28,302 nt of DNA, from IMG/VR virus record IMGVR_UViG_3300043395_001300, positions 1-28,302 of that record. One strand, 5' to 3'. A program made the position numbers and the translations under genes. The notes below the pieces were generated by a model. That model was not told the DNA's origin. It was given only the letters and a program-made list of their open reading frames with translations, and did not search any database. Every line of letters begins with the position of its first letter. Position 1 is the stretch's first letter. The stretch is from a virus. Below, in pieces: positions 15,784 through 24,408 of this stretch.

Positions 15784-16167
15784 ATGATACATTTAACAAA
15801 AGGTAATACGGATAGAGTAATTTTAACATTGACAGAGAAATGTCAATTGACTTCACCTAATTATTTATTTGTATTTACATCAAGAGAAGACCAAACAATT
15901 GTTAAATTTGTTATATTAAACAACGCAGATTTATCAACAAGTAAAGTACGATTTAATCAATTCAACATAGTTACTAATACTTATTTTGCTAATAGTAAAA
16001 GTGGTGAATTTGAATATCAAATTTATGAGCAAACAAGTTCAAGTAATTTAGATCCAACACAAGCAAGTGGATTGGTAGAAGTTGGACAAATGTCTCTATC
16101 AGATGGTTCTAATTTTGCATTTACACAAAGAAATACTACCAATACATTTAAGGTAAGAGAAATATGA
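15784..16167 (+). CDS. conserved virion-block protein, 127 aa
   Basis: The frame is open from 15709, but that start would translate through the terminator stem. The ATG at 15784, after the terminator, is preferred. The product (127 residues) is beta-rich with IHLTKGNTDRVILTLTEKCQ, NYLFVFTSR and NTYFANSKSGEFEYQIYEQT. It is a Bacteroidetes-phage family I recognise from the region between capsid/tail tube and portal genes, without a known role. A small head or neck protein is likely. The four-base overlap ATGA with the portal start shows tight coupling. Confidence 0.65.
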   Translation: MIHLTKGNTDRVILTLTEKCQLTSPNYLFVFTSREDQTIVKFVILNNADLSTSKVRFNQFNIVTNTYFANSKSGEFEYQIYEQTSSSNLDPTQASGLVEVGQMSLSDGSNFAFTQRNTTNTFKVREI

Positions 16168-17987
16168 ATGATTTAATATTTTTAAATTTTGCAGAAGCTA
16201 AAAAACCCGAATACAAAGAAAAGAAAGGTGCAGGTAATGGCTACATGGAATTTGGAGAAGCAAATGATTATCCAAACTATTTAGTTAGTTTGTACGATAA
16301 TAGTGCAAAGCATAATGCAATTGTAAAAGGAAAAGTCAATTATATTTCTGGTAATGGATTTAAAGTTAAAGAAGGTGTTGATCCAATAGCAGAACAATTC
16401 ATCGCTCAAGCAAATCCAAGCGAATCACTTGATGAAGTAGCAAAAAAAGTAATTACTGATATTGAAATATTTGGTGGTTCATATTTGCAAGTTATTTGGT
16501 CTGTTGATGGTAATAATATTGCAGAAATCTATCATAGCGATTACACTAAATGGAGAACTAACAAAGACAACACACAATTTTGGTATAGCGAGGATTGGAA
16601 AAATAACAAAGTTGAAAAATCAGTATATAACGCATTTAATACACAAGTAAGAACTGGTTGTCAAATTCTTTATATCAAAGAATATAGACCAAATTTGAAT
16701 GCTTATTCATTGCCTGGTTATTTTGGTTCTTTAAATTACATTGAATCAGATATCGAAATATCAAAGCATATTTTAGGTAATGCACAAACTGGATTCTCTG
16801 CATCTAAAATGATTACTCTTCCAAATGGAGAGCCAACAGATGATGAGAAACGACAAATTGAACGTAAATTTACAAATCGTTTTACTGGTAGTGATGGTAA
16901 AAAATTTATTCTTTCATTCGTTCAAAGTGCAGATAGAAAACCTATCATTGATGATTTAGGGGTAAGCGATATTACAAAAGAAGATTTCCAAAACGTAGAT
17001 AAGTTGATTCAACAAAACATCTATGCCGGGCATCAAATCACAGCACCAGATTTGTTTGGCATCGCAACTCCTGGTGCTTTAGGTCAAAGGCAACAAATGC
17101 GTGATTCTTATGAAATATTTAAGAACACTTATGTTAATGATAAACAAAGACAAATTGAGCAAGTATTTAGCAATTTAGCTAAATTAAGAGGTGCAACAAG
17201 TGAATTAGTTATAGTTCAAGTAGAGCCAATAGGAATTGAATTTAGTGAAAATATAATCACTCAATTTGCACCTAAAGAATGGATTTTAGAAAAATTAGGA
17301 ATTGATAGTTCAGAATTTAATCCAGATCCTACCATTGTAGAACCACAACAAATGAAAGCATCATTTAGCGATGATGATGTAATTAACTTATTTGCTAATT
17401 GTGGTGAAGATAAAGAGCAATATCAAATTTTTCAATCAAGAGAAGTTTTTAGCAATGTAGCTAATGAAAGTGAGGAGGCTATGCACATGGAATTTGCAGA
17501 GCAATCATTAACACAATTAGAATCTAACATAGTAGATTTAATTTCAAAAGACAAACGCATTAGTCCAGAAACAATAGCCTCCACACTAAAGGTAGATATT
17601 GGTATAATTGAAAAAGTTTTAAGTGGTTTAGAAAGCAAAGGTATTTTGGGTGGTAAAACTGGTGAAAAACGAGTGTTAAAACCATTGCGTGAATTAAATG
17701 CACCAAAACCAACTACTACAACTTTTCAAATCAAATATTCTTATGAATGGTTAAGTTCTATTCCATCATCACAAAGAGATAGTGCTAATCATCCATCAAG
17801 AGAATTTTGTCGTAGATTAATGAAATTGAATAAATTATATTCAAGAACAGAAATTGAAGCAATTAGTGCAAGATTAGGCTATTCAGTTTTTGATCGAAGA
17901 GGTGGATGGTGGACAATGCCTAATGGAGAACATTCTCCATCTTGCAGACATCGTTGGTTTTCACAAGTAGTAATTAAAAAAGGTTAA
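16164..17987 (+). CDS. portal protein with winged-helix-like and MuF-like C-terminus
   Basis: A 607-residue protein. Residues 1-400 have portal features: NDYPNYLVSLYDNSAKHNAI near 31-50, KVNYISGNGFKV, EIFGGSYLQVIWS, NAQTGFSASKMITLPNGEPT, IYAGHQITAPDLFGI, and a helical stem and clip region. After an acidic linker, residues about 448-500 (VDLISKDKRISPETIASTLK, then IIEKVLSGLESKGIL) look like a winged helix-turn-helix. The last 90 residues (about 517-607) contain SREFCRRLMKLNKLYSRTEI and GEHSPSCRHRWF, which recall the C-terminal part of minor head (MuF) proteins. The portal forms the 12-fold ring at the capsid vertex. Here it lies downstream of the capsid gene, far from terminase. Confidence 0.88.
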   Translation: MNDLIFLNFAEAKKPEYKEKKGAGNGYMEFGEANDYPNYLVSLYDNSAKHNAIVKGKVNYISGNGFKVKEGVDPIAEQFIAQANPSESLDEVAKKVITDIEIFGGSYLQVIWSVDGNNIAEIYHSDYTKWRTNKDNTQFWYSEDWKNNKVEKSVYNAFNTQVRTGCQILYIKEYRPNLNAYSLPGYFGSLNYIESDIEISKHILGNAQTGFSASKMITLPNGEPTDDEKRQIERKFTNRFTGSDGKKFILSFVQSADRKPIIDDLGVSDITKEDFQNVDKLIQQNIYAGHQITAPDLFGIATPGALGQRQQMRDSYEIFKNTYVNDKQRQIEQVFSNLAKLRGATSELVIVQVEPIGIEFSENIITQFAPKEWILEKLGIDSSEFNPDPTIVEPQQMKASFSDDDVINLFANCGEDKEQYQIFQSREVFSNVANESEEAMHMEFAEQSLTQLESNIVDLISKDKRISPETIASTLKVDIGIIEKVLSGLESKGILGGKTGEKRVLKPLRELNAPKPTTTTFQIKYSYEWLSSIPSSQRDSANHPSREFCRRLMKLNKLYSRTEIEAISARLGYSVFDRRGGWWTMPNGEHSPSCRHRWFSQVVIKKG

Positions 17988-17988
17988 G

Positions 17989-18558
17989 ATGAGAAATACA
18001 TTATTCATCGGTGCAACAACAATTAAAGAACGTACTGCAGTTCATTCAAATATTGATGATAAATCAATTATGAGTGAGATTAAAACTGCTCAAGATATGT
18101 ATATATTACCTGCTCTTGGTTCTTCACTTTATTCAAGATTACAAGATGGTATTGAAAACAATAATTTGACCTTGCAAGAAACTGCATTATTGGATAACTA
18201 TGTTACCGATACATTGGTTTACTTTGTATTAAGCGAATTGCCAGTAGGTTTATCTTATCAATTTTACAACAAAGGTTTAGTTCGTAAATCAAGCGATAAT
18301 ACAGATGTTCCTTCTATGACTGAATTAGTTGATGTAGCTAATCGTTTTCGTTCAAGAGCCGAGTTTTACAAGCAACGTTTAATTAAGTTTTTAAGAGCAA
18401 ATATAAATACGTTCCCAGAGTATGCTAATCCTGGTGCAACAATTGATACAATTATTCCAGAACGTGATGGATATCAAGCTTCAATGTGGCTTGGTGATGA
18501 AAACGATTGTAGAATACCATTAGAGAAACGTTATCAAGGTAAATACGGAATTTGTTAA
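17989..18558 (+). CDS. head-tail connector / head completion protein (DUF6712-like)
   Basis: A 189-residue helical protein that follows the portal by one base. Visible features are MSEIKTAQDMYILPALGSSL near residue 29, LLDNYVTDTLVYFVLSELPV near 67, LSYQFYNKGLVRKSSDNTD, and a conserved RFRSRAEFYKQRLIKFLRAN near 116. These belong to a family common in Bacteroidetes phages next to the portal, often listed as DUF6712, whose all-helical form resembles connector proteins. It would seal the portal and join the tail. The family name is from memory. Confidence 0.7.
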   Translation: MRNTLFIGATTIKERTAVHSNIDDKSIMSEIKTAQDMYILPALGSSLYSRLQDGIENNNLTLQETALLDNYVTDTLVYFVLSELPVGLSYQFYNKGLVRKSSDNTDVPSMTELVDVANRFRSRAEFYKQRLIKFLRANINTFPEYANPGATIDTIIPERDGYQASMWLGDENDCRIPLEKRYQGKYGIC

Positions 18559-18559
18559 T

Positions 18560-18697
18560 ATGCCTAAAGATTATTCAAACAAAAACATACAAAAGCTAAA
18601 AATTTATTTAGAAAGAAATGGCAGTAAAACAATTGACATTAAATCAAACAATAAAGCTAATAAAGGACATAGCTTTAAGCCATTATCAAATAAATAG
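18560..18697 (+). CDS. small overlapping gene candidate, 45 aa
   Basis: An ATG one base after the connector stop (TAATATG) opens a 45-codon frame (MPKDYSNKNIQKLKIYLERN, then basic) that ends with TAG at 18697. It overlaps the start of the next gene by 80 bases in another frame. The first 19 codons lie in the 59-base gap between the two neighbours and look like a short amphipathic helix. Support is the coupled start and the otherwise unexplained gap. Against it: short length and no recognised family. Confidence 0.4.
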   Translation: MPKDYSNKNIQKLKIYLERNGSKTIDIKSNNKANKGHSFKPLSNK

Positions 18698-19076
18698 TGT
18701 TTATTTTGGCGATGTTTGGGAGTTTTTAGCACAACCAGACAATACTTATCCTGCAATGTTTTATTCATTGACTGGTGCTTCTATTACTGAAAGAAATCTT
18801 GATATGAGTTTTTCTTTCTTTTTTCTTGATAGACAACTTCAAAATGAAGATAATGAAAATGAAGTTTTAAGCGATCAACTTCTAATTGCTCAAGATATTT
18901 ATGCAATGATGAAATCGCCTAAATTTTCATGGGAAATGGGAACTTCAGCAACATTAAAGTTTTTTACAGAAAACGAAAAAGATTATTTAGCAGGTGTAAA
19001 AATGGAATTAACTATTACTTATCCATTCTTGGCAGATAGATGTCAAGTTCCTAATAATTTTGTTTACCCAAGTTAA
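18618..19076 (+). CDS. tail terminator / neck-like protein (putative)
   Basis: A 152-residue protein beginning MAVKQLTLNQTIKLIKDIAL with NSVYFGDVWEFLAQPDNTYP, then SFSFFFLDRQLQNEDNENEV and ending MELTITYPFLADRCQVP. The alternation of N-terminal helix and strands, with a long central helix of Asp/Gln/Ile, recalls the fold of tail terminator proteins that cap the tail tube, and this family is regularly next to the connector in Bacteroidetes phages. The assignment is from context and layout, without a diagnostic motif. Confidence 0.6.
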   Translation: MAVKQLTLNQTIKLIKDIALSHYQINSVYFGDVWEFLAQPDNTYPAMFYSLTGASITERNLDMSFSFFFLDRQLQNEDNENEVLSDQLLIAQDIYAMMKSPKFSWEMGTSATLKFFTENEKDYLAGVKMELTITYPFLADRCQVPNNFVYPS

Positions 19077-19089
19077 TTGAACCTTATAA

Positions 19090-22000
19090 ATGGCTAATAA
19101 AAGAATAGATGAACTAATATCAAAAGCAATTATAGATGCTAATGATTTAGTTTTTGTTGGAGATCCTCTAACTGGATGGCTTTATAAAGCAACAGTTGCT
19201 GATTTACAAGCAGGTGTAACGGGTGGTATTGGTGGAAGTGGAACTGCTAACTTTATACCAAAATTTGCTACTGCAAACACGATTGGAAATTCAACAATAT
19301 TCGACAATGGAACTTCAGTTGCTATTGGAACTACAACACCAAATGCTTCTTTTAAATTTGTTGTTAATGGCAATGTTAGTTTTGGTGAATATGGCTTAAA
19401 TACTGGATTTGTTTCATTTGATACAACACCTACTAATACACCAACAAGTGCAGGAACACTTTCATGGAACGATACAGATGGCACTTTAGATTTAAAACTT
19501 AAAGGTGGTAATGTAACAAATCAAATTGGTCAAGAAATCAACAAAAGAGTTGTTAATAAAAGTGGTGCAACTTTAAATGAAGCTGATTTCAGAGCCGTAA
19601 GAATACGTTTGGTTAGTGAAGGTGGCGCACAAGGTCAAAGATTAGCAGTTGTTTTAGCACAAGCAGATAATGATACTAATAGTGCAACTACAATTGGTTT
19701 AGTTACAGAAACAATTGCCAATAATGCAGAAGGTTTTATTACATTAATTGGCGAAGTTAAGGAAATTGATACTACTGGTGCTAAATCATATGGTGGTACA
19801 GAAACATGGTCAGATGGTGATATATTATATCTTTCACCTACTCATGCAGGGTACTTAACAAACATTAAGCCACAAGCACCACAACATACAATCGTAATTG
19901 GTTTTGTTTCTTATGCTCATGCTATTCATGGTAAAATAGATATTAAAGTAGATAATGGCTATGAATTAGATGAATTACATAATGTTAAAATAAATACATC
20001 ATTACATAACCAAGCTTTAATATTTAATTCTTCAGACAATACTTGGAGAAATCGTACAATTATTAAAACAGATGGTTACGTTCCTTATTTTGATCAATCA
20101 AGTTTATTTTTAGATTCACCATTATATACTAATGGAACTAAAGTAGCAATTGGAACTAATTCATTCATTGGAACTAATTTACTTTCGGTTCAAGGTGGAA
20201 TTTATAGTGAAGAACACACGATAAATGGAAATTTATTAATTCATTCAAATACATTAAGTGGTAATGCTTTTATTTCTCGTTGGAGTGGAACTATTTGGGA
20301 TGTAGAACAAACCTTTTATAGCGATCATATCCTTTTCTCAAAAGATATTGAAAGTACAAAATTTACTAAAACTGGTGGTACTTCTGCACAATTCTTAATG
20401 GCAGATGGTTCAACTGCAACTACTTCAAGTTTAAGCTTATTAACTGGTCCTGGAACACAAAACTACATAGCCAAGTTTTACGATGCCTCTGGATTAATGA
20501 TGTACAATTCACAATTGTATGATAATGGCACAAATGTAGGTATCGGAACAACTAGTCCATTTAAGAAATTCACTGTTCAAGGTGGTGCAATAAGTGTGTA
20601 TTCATCATCAACTAATTATGGGTTTATGGATACATCCAATAACTCATTTAGTTTTACTTCTGCAAATGGATTTTATTTTGTTGCAAATAATATTGGAACA
20701 GTAGCTTCAACTTATGTCGATACAACTGGTAAATGGGGTTTTGGTGTAGGTACGCCATCATATAAAGTTGATGTAAATGGTGATGTAAATACAAATGGTA
20801 TTTATCGAATTAGTGGTTCGCCTCTAAGCACTACAAATATTGCTGAAGGTACAAACTTATACTTCACATCTAATCGTGTCTTAGGTCAAGTATTAACTGG
20901 CTTAAATTCTTCGTTATCAGGTACAATGTTAGCTACTGATTCTTTAATTGAAGGATTAAGTAAAGTACAATACCAATTAAACAATAAAGAAGGATTAATA
21001 ACGGCAGGAACAACTGCTCAATACTGGAGAGGGGATAAAACTTGGCAGACATTAAATACTTCTGTTGTACCTGAAGAAACTAATCTATACTACACAGATG
21101 CTCGTTCAAGAAGTGCAATTAGTAGTTCAGCAACTGGATTAACTTATACAAGTGGTACTGGTGTATTTAGCTTAACGGCAGGGTATGCAATTCCTACTAC
21201 TTCTGCTTTAGGTAATTATGATACTGCTTACAATCGTAGCTTAACTGCAGTGGCAGTTAGTGGTACAACAACAAAGACTATCACTTTAACAAAGCAAGAT
21301 GGAACAACATTAACTGCTTCGTGGAGTGATTATGATACTGCACCAGTTACTTCTGTATTTGGTCGTACTGGGGCAATCGTAGCAACAAGTGGAGATTATA
21401 CTACTGCACAAGTTACTGAATCAGGAAACTTATATTATACAGATGCAAGAGCAAGAGCAAGTGTTAGTGCAGGAACGGGAATAAGTTATAATTCAACTAC
21501 TGGTATTATTTCTTATAGTGGAACTGTTTATACAGATTCTTCTATTCGTGCTTTATTTTCAGCAGGAACTGGTATTTCTTATAACAATACAACTGGTGTT
21601 ATAGCTTCTACAATAACGCAATATACAGATGCTATGGCTCGTGCTTCTTTGTCATTTACGGCAGGAAGTGGTGCTTATAATAGTACAACTGGTGTTATTA
21701 CTATTCCAACTAATACTTCACAATTAACGAATGGTGCAAACTTTATTACGTTAGCTTCTTTAAGTGCAAGTAGTCCTTTAAGTTATAATAGTGGTACTGG
21801 TGCTTTTAGTATTTTACAAGCTACTACTACAACTAATGGCTATTTAAGTTCAACAGATTGGAATACGTTCAATAATAAGCAGAATGCTTTAGGTTATACT
21901 CCAGTACCAACAACAAGAACTTTAACTATTAATGGTACTGCTTATGATTTAAGTGCTGATAGGAGTTGGACTGTTGCAGGAACGATTAGTGGATTGACAA

Positions 22001-23958
22001 GTGGATATATTCCAAAGGCAACAAGTGCCTCCACGTTAGGGAATAGTTTGATTTATGATAATGGTACGAATGTAGGAATCGGCACAATATCACCAAATAG
22101 TTCTTTAGATGTTGTTTCAAATACTAATGCAAATGCAATTTCAATTAGAGCAAGAAGTACAAACGATTATGGAGTTTTAGATTTTAGAAGTAATAATGGT
22201 TCTGAAACAATAAGTGAAATATACATTCATAGAACAAGTGCAAATATTGGAAATTTAATATTTAGTACAAATAATGGAGGTACGGCAACTGAAAGAATGC
22301 GTCTCACCTCCGCAGGAAATCTTGGATTGGGGACGACATCACCCGAAAGTTTAACAAATCAAATTAGTCTTAGTATAAAAGGTACAAGTTATGCAAGACT
22401 TGATTTATATGATTCTACCAACAAAAATATGTATTTGTATGGTGGAAGTGGTTATGCAGTTGTAGGTGCAACAAGTTCAGCAACAAATGGTTTACAATTT
22501 GAAGTAAATGGTGCAACGAGAGCAACTATTTCCTCCTCTGGCAACCTTGGTTTAGGTGTTACACCGAGTGCGTGGACAAGTTGGAAAACCCTTCAAATTT
22601 CAGGTGGCGCGGTAGTTGCAGGGTATAGTAATAATACAATTTTAGGCAATAACTGGTATTATGATGGGACAGATAGATATTTAGCATCGACTAATGCAAG
22701 TATATATCAACAAGCTGGTGGAGTTCATTATTGGTATAATGCCCCTTCAGGCACGGCAGGAACTGCCATCAGCTTTACCCAAGCGATGACTTTGGATGCG
22801 AGTGGTAGACTAGGTATTGGTACTACAAGTCCGAGTGGCAGATTGGATGTACAAGCATCAGGATTATCTACATTTAGTTATTATTTTAAAAATTCTAATG
22901 GTGGATACGGTGGAGGAATTTATAATACAAGTGGTGTTAATACTCAATTGTATTTAGCTACCTCTGCTGGTACTGAAAATGTTTTATTAAATTCAAGTGG
23001 TTCATCTTGGTTAAATGGTGGCAACGTAGGTATAGGTACTACGAGTCCAAGTAGACAATTAGATATAAATGGCAATCTTAGGGTTCAGTCAGGAACAATT
23101 GATTTTAGTAATGACTTTAATAACCAAATATGGTCATTGTCAAATAATCTTAATTTCAAAACAAATGGTTCTGAAAAAATGATTATTACAAGTGGTGGTA
23201 ACGTAGGTATTGCGACAACATCTCCATCTGCTCAATTTCACGTTGCATCAGGTAACGTAGTAATAGGTGGTAATCCTACAACACAATATAAATTTAACGT
23301 ACAAGGTGTATCAGGTAAATATCTATCATTTTGGACTCCAACAATATCAAGTGCTAATAACAATGGTATAATGAGCCATGATGGTAATGGATTAAGTGGC
23401 TTAACACCATTTGGTCATTATGGCAGCTTCCATGTTTTTAATGGTGAGGTAACTGGTGGTGGAATGGTTCAAGTTGCAGGTGATGTAAACATTAGTGGAA
23501 CATTTAAAGTAAATGGAACACCAATTGGAACTGGTGGTGGTGGGGTATCAGGTAGTGGTAGCACTAATTATCTTGCAATGTGGTCAAGTGCTACTTCATT
23601 AACTAATGCACCAATGTATTTTTCTTTATCAACTATCTATATGCAAAATAATATTTACGCAATGACTTCAGCTAACTATTTTGGCACATCAAGTCAAGCG
23701 AATAAACTTTTAATTGCAAGACCATCAGATGGTAATTTTAGTGCAACATATGTAGGATTCCATGATGCTAATAATACAAATTTTGGTATAGCTAATAATA
23801 GTGGAAATGGAGAAGTTCAAATTTATGCTAACTCTTATGCAGCAATGAAAGTACGTTGGAATACTATTGAATTACCAAATCTTGCTTCAGGTTCAACAGG
23901 TAGAGCATTAATGGAATTATATTATGATGCTAACGGATTCGTAAAAATTAAACTATAA
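19090..23958 (+). CDS. tail fibre / receptor-binding protein, 1622 aa
   Basis: The largest gene. The N-terminus (MANKRIDELISKAIIDANDL, then VFVGDPLTGWLYKATVADL) is the attachment part seen in Bacteroidetes and marine phage fibres. The rest is repetitive: units of DNGTxVxIGTTxP followed by LDVxG (nine variants from about 19,300 to 23,260), YTDARxR units (20,854-21,650), and a four-times repeated YIPKxxxxxTLGNS-like lead-in. Residues 1060-1260 contain LGLGVTPSAWTSWKTLQISG and SGTAGTAISFTQAMTLDASG, a module widespread in phage fibres. The C-terminus (MELYYDANGFVKIKL) is not a typical S74 chaperone, so no self-cleavage is predicted. It would trimerise and bind the receptor. Confidence 0.9.
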   Translation: MANKRIDELISKAIIDANDLVFVGDPLTGWLYKATVADLQAGVTGGIGGSGTANFIPKFATANTIGNSTIFDNGTSVAIGTTTPNASFKFVVNGNVSFGEYGLNTGFVSFDTTPTNTPTSAGTLSWNDTDGTLDLKLKGGNVTNQIGQEINKRVVNKSGATLNEADFRAVRIRLVSEGGAQGQRLAVVLAQADNDTNSATTIGLVTETIANNAEGFITLIGEVKEIDTTGAKSYGGTETWSDGDILYLSPTHAGYLTNIKPQAPQHTIVIGFVSYAHAIHGKIDIKVDNGYELDELHNVKINTSLHNQALIFNSSDNTWRNRTIIKTDGYVPYFDQSSLFLDSPLYTNGTKVAIGTNSFIGTNLLSVQGGIYSEEHTINGNLLIHSNTLSGNAFISRWSGTIWDVEQTFYSDHILFSKDIESTKFTKTGGTSAQFLMADGSTATTSSLSLLTGPGTQNYIAKFYDASGLMMYNSQLYDNGTNVGIGTTSPFKKFTVQGGAISVYSSSTNYGFMDTSNNSFSFTSANGFYFVANNIGTVASTYVDTTGKWGFGVGTPSYKVDVNGDVNTNGIYRISGSPLSTTNIAEGTNLYFTSNRVLGQVLTGLNSSLSGTMLATDSLIEGLSKVQYQLNNKEGLITAGTTAQYWRGDKTWQTLNTSVVPEETNLYYTDARSRSAISSSATGLTYTSGTGVFSLTAGYAIPTTSALGNYDTAYNRSLTAVAVSGTTTKTITLTKQDGTTLTASWSDYDTAPVTSVFGRTGAIVATSGDYTTAQVTESGNLYYTDARARASVSAGTGISYNSTTGIISYSGTVYTDSSIRALFSAGTGISYNNTTGVIASTITQYTDAMARASLSFTAGSGAYNSTTGVITIPTNTSQLTNGANFITLASLSASSPLSYNSGTGAFSILQATTTTNGYLSSTDWNTFNNKQNALGYTPVPTTRTLTINGTAYDLSADRSWTVAGTISGLTSGYIPKATSASTLGNSLIYDNGTNVGIGTISPNSSLDVVSNTNANAISIRARSTNDYGVLDFRSNNGSETISEIYIHRTSANIGNLIFSTNNGGTATERMRLTSAGNLGLGTTSPESLTNQISLSIKGTSYARLDLYDSTNKNMYLYGGSGYAVVGATSSATNGLQFEVNGATRATISSSGNLGLGVTPSAWTSWKTLQISGGAVVAGYSNNTILGNNWYYDGTDRYLASTNASIYQQAGGVHYWYNAPSGTAGTAISFTQAMTLDASGRLGIGTTSPSGRLDVQASGLSTFSYYFKNSNGGYGGGIYNTSGVNTQLYLATSAGTENVLLNSSGSSWLNGGNVGIGTTSPSRQLDINGNLRVQSGTIDFSNDFNNQIWSLSNNLNFKTNGSEKMIITSGGNVGIATTSPSAQFHVASGNVVIGGNPTTQYKFNVQGVSGKYLSFWTPTISSANNNGIMSHDGNGLSGLTPFGHYGSFHVFNGEVTGGGMVQVAGDVNISGTFKVNGTPIGTGGGGVSGSGSTNYLAMWSSATSLTNAPMYFSLSTIYMQNNIYAMTSANYFGTSSQANKLLIARPSDGNFSATYVGFHDANNTNFGIANNSGNGEVQIYANSYAAMKVRWNTIELPNLASGSTGRALMELYYDANGFVKIKL
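20854..21650 (+). repeat. YTDAR-type repeats inside the fibre gene
   Basis: Five copies of a unit that begins [LVQ]Y[FY]T[DS]xxxRxxxS: LYFTSNR at 20854, LYYTDARSR at 21081, LYYTDARARASVS at 21427, VYTDSSIRALFS at 21526 and QYTDAMARASLS at 21619. The last three carry SAGTGISYNSTTG or a close version behind them. Such repeats make up triple-helical shafts of fibres. They are also recombination targets. Confidence 0.75.
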
Positions 23959-23975
23959 TAAAAAAAAAATAATAT

Positions 23976-23985
23976 TAAATTTACA
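23976..23985 (+). promoter_or_regulatory. candidate -7 element TAAATTTACA
   Basis: In the 45-base gap between the fibre and the next gene lies TAAATTTACA, matching the TAnnTTTACA found at 1399 and 27402. No TTTG is found at a proper distance upstream, so this is weaker than the copy at 1399. The leader behind it is purely A/C-rich up to the ATG at 24004, as in well-translated Bacteroidetes genes. Confidence 0.3.
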
Positions 23986-24003
23986 AAAACAAACAACAAA
24001 AAA

Positions 24004-24408
24004 ATGACAACAACAAAGAAAACTTTTGGAGAATTATTAACTCTAATTACTTATCTAAATGCTTCAGTAAAAGAAGGAAAAACTATTGGTGAAAAGAAAT
24101 TAGCCATATTTGCTAAAAAACTTCAACCACATTTAGATGCTTATAATGAAAAGTTAGAAGATATTCGTTTAGAGAATGCTTCAGTAGACAAGGATAAGAA
24201 CTTGTTGCTAAATGACAAAGGTGGCTATTTATATACAAGTGAAGCTACTAAAAAAGTAAACAAAGAAGTAAAAGAATTAATTGCTGAAGAATTTGATTAT
24301 GAGATGATTCCAGTTAAGCAAAAGATTGATTTAGAAAAATATACTTTTTTGAATGGGTGGGTTACTGGTTTAGATTTTGATATTGAAGAAGAAGAAATAG
24401 AATTATAA
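24004..24408 (+). CDS. conserved hypothetical protein, 134 aa (DUF1617-like layout)
   Basis: A 134-residue acidic protein with a helical front (FGELLTLITYLNASVKEGKT), a long helix around AIFAKKLQPHLDAYNEKLED, a turn KDKNLLLNDKGGYLYT and a C-terminal helix with TKKVNKEVKELIAEEFDYEM. This arrangement is like DUF1617-type small tail-region phage proteins, but the sequence is too far for me to be sure. It follows the fibre and precedes a DUF7936-like protein, with a one-base overlap (TAATG). A small accessory tail or chaperone role is possible. Confidence 0.55.
   Translation: MTTTKKTFGELLTLITYLNASVKEGKTIGEKKLAIFAKKLQPHLDAYNEKLEDIRLENASVDKDKNLLLNDKGGYLYTSEATKKVNKEVKELIAEEFDYEMIPVKQKIDLEKYTFLNGWVTGLDFDIEEEEIEL

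Noticed and set aside
19090-23958. Self-cleaving S74 chaperone at the fibre C-terminus
   Set aside because: The last 150 residues show no catalytic Ser/Lys pattern of that family and end in a short strand-rich segment.
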